From: Rhodocyclales bacterium
GTDB taxonomy: Bacteria > Pseudomonadota > Gammaproteobacteria > Burkholderiales > Rhodocyclaceae
NCBI GenBank assembly: GCA_016214145.1
Contig: JACRPA010000002.1
Location: 248,001-312,000, forward strand
Reading direction: 5' to 3'
Length of the DNA: 64,000 nt
Shown one piece after another: positions 57,994-64,000 of this stretch. The position numbers were made by a program, and so were the translations under genes. The number at the start of each line of letters is the position of its first letter. Positions within the stretch are counted from its first letter, which is position 1. The notes beneath the pieces were generated by a model, which had not been told where the DNA came from, did no database searches, and was given only the letters and a program-made list of their open reading frames with translations.

Positions 57994-58334
57994 TCACTTC
58001 TTGTGGCCTTCCGAAACCATGTTGATGGTGTATTTCGGGATTTCCACGACCAGCGGCGTCTGCGTCACCAATGCCTGGCAGGACAGGCGCGAGTGCGGCT
58101 CCAGGCCCCAGGCCTTGTCGAGCAGGTCCTCTTCTTTCTCCTCCGCCTCGGCCAGCCCGTCGAAGCCCTCGCGGACGATGACGTGGCAGGTGGTGCAGGC
58201 GCAGGATTTCTCGCAGGCATGCTCGATCTCGATGCCGTTCTGCAGCAGACCGTCGCAGACGGAGGTGCCGGGGGAAACGTCGATCACCGCCCCGTCCGGG
58301 CACAGTTCGACATGCGGGAGAACGATGATCTGGG

Positions 58335-58338
<4 letters not shown>
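57994..58338 (-). CDS. fdx: isc-type [2Fe-2S] ferredoxin
   Basis: A 114-residue adrenodoxin-type ferredoxin supplying electrons for Fe-S cluster assembly. The ligands lie in [16 protein letters not shown] (CX5CX2C) with the fourth Cys in SRLSCQALV. It overlaps hscA by 4 bp (ATGA). Confidence 0.95.
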
Positions 58339-60203
<1,865 letters not shown>

Positions 60204-60226
60204 TAGTCAGCTTTCGGCGGGGCTCC

Positions 60227-60290
60227 GTCATTCCCGCGAAAGCGGGAATCCAGATTCAAATGCTGGGTCCCCGCTTTCGCGGGGACGACG
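60227..60290. repeat. ATTCCCGCGAAAGCGGGAAT-type repeat (family 2)
   Basis: Two hairpins: ATTCCCGCGAAAGCGGGAAT and CCCCGCTTTCGCGGGG, 20 bases apart. Fills the hscB-hscA gap. The most intact copy in the window. Confidence 0.9.
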
Positions 60291-60301
60291 GACTTTGCCG
60301 T

Positions 60302-60838
60302 TCATTGGTTTTCCAGCGCTTCAAGCGCGTCTTCTATTTCGTGTTCCAGCTTCTCGATGAACATCAGGCGGCGCACCGCGTCGGCCGCCGCCGCGTAATC
60401 CTTCTTCGCGTCGAGGCTGTGCTCGATTTCGGCGAGAATCTCGCCGCCGTGCTTCTCGAGGCGCTGCATCAGCTTTTCCAGCTCGTGGTGCTCGCCGGCG
60501 GCGCGCGCCTCGGCCACCGCCTCGCGCCATTCCATCTGTTCCATGAGGAACGCCGGCGACATCGCCGTGTTGTTCTCGTGGTCGGTCTCGGCGCCGGCCA
60601 GCCGCAGCAGGTAGTGCGCCCGCAGGAGCGGCTTCTTCAGCGTGCGGTAGGCCTCGTTAACCTGCGTCGCCCACTGCATGGACAGGCGCCGCTCGGTCTC
60701 TGGCAAATGGGCGTGGCGGTCCGGGTGAACCCTGCCCTGCATCTCGTGATAGGCCTGGTCGAGCTTCGCCGCGTCGATATGGTAGGCGCGCCTGAGGCCG
60801 AACAGCGCGAAGAAATCCTGGCTGAAATCCGGGATCAC
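60302..60838 (-). CDS. hscB: Fe-S assembly co-chaperone HscB
   Basis: A 178-residue J-domain protein that brings IscU to HscA. DFFALFGLRRAYHIDAAKLD starts the J domain, the HPD motif is in GRVHPDRHAH, and the C-terminal helical domain contacts IscU. I choose the GTG at 60838, 2 bases after the iscA stop, giving MIPDFSQDFF; an upstream ATG would overlap iscA by about 30 bp. Confidence 0.92.
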   Translation of the reverse strand: MIPDFSQDFFALFGLRRAYHIDAAKLDQAYHEMQGRVHPDRHAHLPETERRLSMQWATQVNEAYRTLKKPLLRAHYLLRLAGAETDHENNTAMSPAFLMEQMEWREAVAEARAAGEHHELEKLMQRLEKHGGEILAEIEHSLDAKKDYAAAADAVRRLMFIEKLEHEIEDALEALENQ

Positions 60839-60840
60839 GA

Positions 60841-61164
60841 TCAGACGTTGAAGCTTTCCCCGCAGCCGCACTGATCCTTGACGTTGGGGTTGTTGAACTT
60901 GAACCCCTCGTTGAGGCCCTCGCGCGCGAAATCCAGCTCTGTGCCGTCGACGTACGGCAGGCTCTTCGGATCGACCAGCACCTTGACGCCGTGGCTCTCG
61001 AAGACGAGATCCTCCGGCGCCGCCTCGTCGGCGAACTCCAGCTTGTACGACATGCCAGAGCAGCCCGAGGTCTTCACGCCGATGCGCACGCCGACGCCCT
61101 TGCCGCGCTTGGCGATGAAGTTGGCCACGTGCTTCGCCGCCCTTTCAGTCAAAGTGACCGTCAT
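60841..61164 (-). CDS. iscA: A-type Fe-S carrier IscA
   Basis: A 107-residue A-type carrier. The three cluster cysteines are in [14 protein letters not shown] and the C-terminal [24 protein letters not shown] at 61164 is the conserved start. Located between iscU and hscB in the canonical order. Confidence 0.96.
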   Translation of the reverse strand: MTVTLTERAAKHVANFIAKRGKGVGVRIGVKTSGCSGMSYKLEFADEAAPEDLVFESHGVKVLVDPKSLPYVDGTELDFAREGLNEGFKFNNPNVKDQCGCGESFNV

Positions 61165-61175
61165 ATGCCCTCGCT

Positions 61176-61559
61176 TTACGATTCGTGCTTCTTCTTGTAA
61201 TCCGCCACGGCCGCCTTGATGGCGTCCTCGGCCAGGATCGAACAATGTATTTTAACCGGTGGCAGGGCCAGTTCCTCGGCGATCTGCGTGTTCTTGATCT
61301 CCAGCGCCTGATCCACCGTCTTGCCCTTCACCCATTCGGTGACGAGCGAGCTGGAGGCGATGGCCGAGCCGCAGCCGTAGGTCTTGAACTTGGCGTCCTC
61401 GATGACGCCCTCCTTGTTCACCTTGATCTGCAGCTTCATCACGTCGCCGCAGGCTGGCGCGCCGACCATGCCGGTACCGACGCCGTCCTCTTCCTTGTCG
61501 AAGGCGCCGACGTTGCGCGGATGTTCGTAGTGTTCGAGAACCTTGTTGCTGTAGGACAT
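61176..61559 (-). CDS. iscU: Fe-S cluster scaffold IscU
   Basis: A 127-residue scaffold on which clusters are built from IscS sulfur. The cluster ligands are visible in [24 protein letters not shown] and [12 protein letters not shown]; the HscA-recognition motif LPPVK is also present just before the last Cys. Between iscS and iscA. Confidence 0.97.
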   Translation of the reverse strand: MSYSNKVLEHYEHPRNVGAFDKEEDGVGTGMVGAPACGDVMKLQIKVNKEGVIEDAKFKTYGCGSAIASSSLVTEWVKGKTVDQALEIKNTQIAEELALPPVKIHCSILAEDAIKAAVADYKKKHES

Positions 61560-61580
61560 AAAACCTCCGTTCTGAATTCC

Positions 61581-61650
61581 GCAGGTCGGCTGCAGGTCGG
61601 CCTTCAGGCCGACTTGGGCCGCCGTTGTCGGGCTAAAGCCCGACCTGCAT
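61581..61650. repeat. REP-like double hairpin (family 1)
   Basis: TGCAGGTCGGCCTTCAGGCC arm, partly duplicated at its left edge (GCAGGTCGGC twice), and GTCGGGCTAAAGCCCGACC arm. It fills the iscS-iscU gap and touches the iscS stop. Confidence 0.88.
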
Positions 61651-62861
61651 CAATGTGCTGCCCATTGCACCGTGTTCAGGTCGATGCCTTCCTTGTACAT
61701 GTCCCACAGCGGCGACATTTCGCGCAGCTTGCCGATCTGCCGGTGCAGGAGCTGGATCGTGTAGTCGATTTCCTCGACCGTCGTGAAGCGGCCGATGGTG
61801 AAGCGGATCGAGCTGTGCGCCAGCTCGTCCTGGCGGCCGAGCGCGCGCAGCACGTAGGACGGCTCCAGGCTGGCCGAGGTGCAGGCCGAGCCGGAGGACA
61901 CCGCCACGTCCTTGATCGCCATCATCAGCGACTCGCCCTCGACGAAGGCGAAGCTGATGTTCAGGTTGTGCGGCACGCGCTGCTCCAGGTCGCCGTTGAG
62001 AAAGACCTGCTCGATGTCGGTGAGGCCCTTCCACAGGCGGTCGCGCAGCATGCGGATGCGCTCGTTCTCGCTGGCCATCTCCTCGCGCGCCAGGCGGAAG
62101 GCCTTGCCCATGCCGACGATCTGGTGCGTCGGCAGGGTGCCGGAGCGCATGCCGCGCTCGTGGCCGCCGCCGTGCATCTGCGCTTCCAGGCGGATGCGCG
62201 GCTTGCGCCGCACGTAGAGGGCGCCGATGCCCTTCGGGCCGTAGGTCTTGTGCGCCGAGAAGGACATCAGGTCCACCTTCAGCTTGCCGAGGTCGATCGC
62301 CACCTTGCCGGTCGCCTGCGCCGCGTCGACGTGGAAGACGACGCCCTTGGCGCGGCAGATCTCGCCCATCTGCTCGATGGGCTGGATGACGCCGATCTCG
62401 TTGTTCACATACATCACCGAGGCGAGGATGGTATCCGGCCGAATGGCCGCCTTGAACTGCTCCAGGTCGACCAGGCCGTTCTCCAGCGGGTCGAGATAGG
62501 TCACCTCGAAGCCCTGCCGCTCCAGCTCGCGCGTGGTGTCGAGCACCGCCTTGTGCTCGGTCTTCACCGTGATGAGGTGCTTGCCCTTGCCCTGGTAGAA
62601 GAAGGCCGCGCCCTTGATGGCGAGGTTGTTCGATTCGGTCGCGCCGGAGGTCCACACGATCTCCTTCGGGTCGGCGTTGACCAGCGCGGCGACATTCTCG
62701 CGCGCGTCCTCGACCGCCTTTTCCGCCTCCCAGCCGTAGGCATGCGAGCGCGAGGCGGGGTTGCCGAATTTTTCGACCAGATAGGGAATCATCTGCTCGG
62801 CCACGCGCGGATCGACCGGGGTCGTCGCGGAGTAATCGAGGTAGATGGGAAATTTCAGCAT
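61650..62861 (-). CDS. iscS: cysteine desulfurase IscS
   Basis: A 403-residue PLP enzyme giving sulfur from cysteine to IscU and to tRNA thiolation. [20 protein letters not shown] is the diagnostic start; [11 protein letters not shown] holds the PLP lysine and [17 protein letters not shown] the catalytic cysteine. The ATG at 62861 is preceded by GGAGAG, a strong ribosome site, so I prefer it to the ATG seven codons upstream. Second of two adjacent cysteine desulfurase genes. Confidence 0.97.
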   Translation of the reverse strand: MLKFPIYLDYSATTPVDPRVAEQMIPYLVEKFGNPASRSHAYGWEAEKAVEDARENVAALVNADPKEIVWTSGATESNNLAIKGAAFFYQGKGKHLITVKTEHKAVLDTTRELERQGFEVTYLDPLENGLVDLEQFKAAIRPDTILASVMYVNNEIGVIQPIEQMGEICRAKGVVFHVDAAQATGKVAIDLGKLKVDLMSFSAHKTYGPKGIGALYVRRKPRIRLEAQMHGGGHERGMRSGTLPTHQIVGMGKAFRLAREEMASENERIRMLRDRLWKGLTDIEQVFLNGDLEQRVPHNLNISFAFVEGESLMMAIKDVAVSSGSACTSASLEPSYVLRALGRQDELAHSSIRFTIGRFTTVEEIDYTIQLLHRQIGKLREMSPLWDMYKEGIDLNTVQWAAH

Positions 62862-62884
62862 TTTTCTCTCCAATCGTTTCATTC

Positions 62885-62943
62885 CGTAGGTCGGGCTTCA
62901 GCCCGACAGCAGCGGCCCAAGTCGGGCTGAAGCCCGACCTACA
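62885..62943. repeat. REP-like double hairpin (family 1)
   Basis: CGTAGGTCGGGCTTCAGCCC arm and GTCGGGCTGAAGCCCGACC arm with CTACA end. Between the two cysteine desulfurase genes. Confidence 0.9.
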
Positions 62944-62956
62944 CAAACCTACATTC

Positions 62957-64000
62957 TCATGCCGCCACCGCGGCCAGCCCTTTCAGTTTTCTTGTCGTCT
63001 CGTCGAGCGCCTGCAAAAAGCGCGCGACATCCTCTTCCGTATTGCCGCGGCCGAGCGAGACGCGCAGCGCGCTCTTCGCCATGCCCGCCTCGACGCCCAT
63101 CGCCAGCAGCGTGTGCGAGGGCTCGGGCGAGACGCTCGAGCAGGCCGAACCGCTCGCCACCGCGTAGCCGGCGCGATCCAGCTGCGCCACCAGGGTCTCG
63201 CCGTCGATGCCCGCCACTGCAAAAAATGTCGTGTTCGGCAGGCGCGGCGCATTGCGGCTGAATATCTGCGTCTCCAGCAGCGCCAGGCCCTGCTCCAGCC
63301 GGCTGCGCAGGTCCGTCAGTCGTGCGGCATCGGCTTCCAGCCGCGCCGTCGCCAGCTCGCAGGCGGCGCCGAAACCGACGATGGCCGCCACGTTCTCCGT
63401 GCCGGAGCGCAGGTTGCGCTCCTGGCCGCCGCCGGAAATCAGCGGCTTCAGCTCCACCCGCTTGTCCAGCACCAGCGCCGCGGCGCCCTGCGGCCCGTAG
63501 ATCTTGTGCGCGGAAACCGTTAGCGCGTTCACGCCGGCGGCGTTCAGCGCGCGAAAGTCGATTTTCACCTTGCCCAGCGCCTGCACCGCGTCGGTGTGGA
63601 ACCAGGCGCGCGCCACCTTCGCCTGCGCCGCCAGGGCGGGGATGTCCTGCAGCACGCCGGTCTCGTTGTTGGCGAGCATCACCGACACCAGCTTCGCCGG
63701 CTTGGACAGCGCCGCGGAAAAGTCAGTCTCCGCAATACGGCCCTCGGCATCCACGGCGATCTCATGCACGTCCCAGCCTAGGCGCTTCAGGTCGGCCGCC
63801 GGCTCGCGTACGCAAGGGTGCTCGATGGCCGACACCGCAATGGTTCCAGGCTTCAGGCAGGCCGCCGCGCCCTTGATGAAAAGATTGTTGGCCTCCGAAC
63901 CGCCGCTGGTGAACACCACCTCGGTCGGATGCGCCCCCACCGCCGCCGCCACCTGCTGGCGCGCCGTGTCGATGGCGGCGCGCGCCGCGCGGCCGTACTC
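62957..64000 (-). CDS. second cysteine desulfurase (NifS/IscS-like), 5' truncated
   Basis: Partial gene: 347 codons are visible and the frame stays open to the right edge (EYGRAARAAIDTARQQ precedes the GTG at 63952). It is a class V aminotransferase: TSGGSEANNLFIKGAA, WFHTDAVQALGKVKIDF, SAHKIYGPQG with the PLP lysine, and ASGSACSSVSPEPSHTLL with the catalytic cysteine. It is only moderately similar to the adjacent IscS, so it is a paralogue rather than a recent duplicate. Its job (Isc, NifS-like or tRNA) is unclear. A bipartite motif copy encodes GRIAETDF. Confidence 0.92.
   Translation of the reverse strand, partial: EYGRAARAAIDTARQQVAAAVGAHPTEVVFTSGGSEANNLFIKGAAACLKPGTIAVSAIEHPCVREPAADLKRLGWDVHEIAVDAEGRIAETDFSAALSKPAKLVSVMLANNETGVLQDIPALAAQAKVARAWFHTDAVQALGKVKIDFRALNAAGVNALTVSAHKIYGPQGAAALVLDKRVELKPLISGGGQERNLRSGTENVAAIVGFGAACELATARLEADAARLTDLRSRLEQGLALLETQIFSRNAPRLPNTTFFAVAGIDGETLVAQLDRAGYAVASGSACSSVSPEPSHTLLAMGVEAGMAKSALRVSLGRGNTEEDVARFLQALDETTRKLKGLAAVAA
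63719..63741 (-). repeat. bipartite 23-bp motif
   Basis: Minus strand GCCGT-ATTGCGGAG-ACTGACTTT; both halves exact. Sense in the second cysteine desulfurase gene. Confidence 0.85.

Overview
The window is a GC-rich chromosomal segment, very probably from a betaproteobacterium of the Rhodocyclales type. The evidence is the rpsB-tsf-pyrH-frr-uppS-cdsA-dxr-rseP-bamA-skp-lpxD-fabZ-lpxA-lpxB-rnhB order, the ppsA/ppsR pair, and a full isc cluster. An Rnf complex joined to a very large pyruvate:ferredoxin oxidoreductase points to a facultative or anaerobic respiratory lifestyle. The assignment rests on gene order and protein resemblance only; no rRNA is present.

Layout. 0-3 kb: ppsA (partial) and ppsR divergent, a SpoU-type RNA methyltransferase, and an orphan SenB-type glycosyltransferase. 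3-17 kb: one long minus-strand block for translation (S2, EF-Ts, RRF), UMP kinase, undecaprenyl and phospholipid precursors, isoprenoids (dxr), outer-membrane assembly (rseP, bamA, skp) and lipid A (lpxD, fabZ, lpxA, lpxB), with a sigma70 promoter and a structured leader before rpsB. 17-25 kb: map, glnD, thpR, ispF, ispD, a DUF4010 membrane protein and an aromatic aminotransferase. 24.9-27.1 kb: a small foreign island, flanked by an inverted copy of a terminator, carrying a PD-(D/E)xK nuclease gene and a cysteine-rich partner. 27-29 kb: an AsmA-like protein and tRNA-Asn. 29.2-40 kb: an Rnf operon (rnfB, a 1642-residue nifJ-like gene, then rnfCDGEA and a small Cys-rich membrane protein), interrupted by three different inverted repeats. 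40.5-43 kb: the AMMECR1/Memo/radical-SAM trio. 43-48 kb: small genes (hydrolase, two cytochromes, YjdM, dodecin, cupin, lipoprotein, phosphoribosyltransferase). 48.5-54.4 kb: mfd, aroG and a DUF1015 gene. 54.4-57.1 kb: a LuxR-regulated cupin/VOC/FMN cassette that appears inserted at the DUF1015 3' end. 57.2-64 kb: DUF2237, iscX, fdx, hscA, hscB, iscA, iscU, iscS and a second cysteine desulfurase cut by the window edge.

Functional logic. PFOR would pass electrons from a 2-oxoacid to ferredoxin, and Rnf would exchange ferredoxin and NADH electrons across a membrane ion gradient. The isc genes supply the many Fe-S clusters this needs. PpsR controls PEP synthase at the pyruvate/PEP node, and GlnD controls nitrogen status.

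The most notable unexplained signal is a dispersed bipartite 23-bp motif, GCCGT-N9-RCTGACTTT (both halves at fixed spacing). I find 13 copies exact at 13 positions (GCCGT and CTGACTTT) plus 3 near copies, on both strands, inside genes in several reading frames and between genes. No known feature explains it. It behaves like a DNA uptake-type or other chromosome-wide signature sequence.
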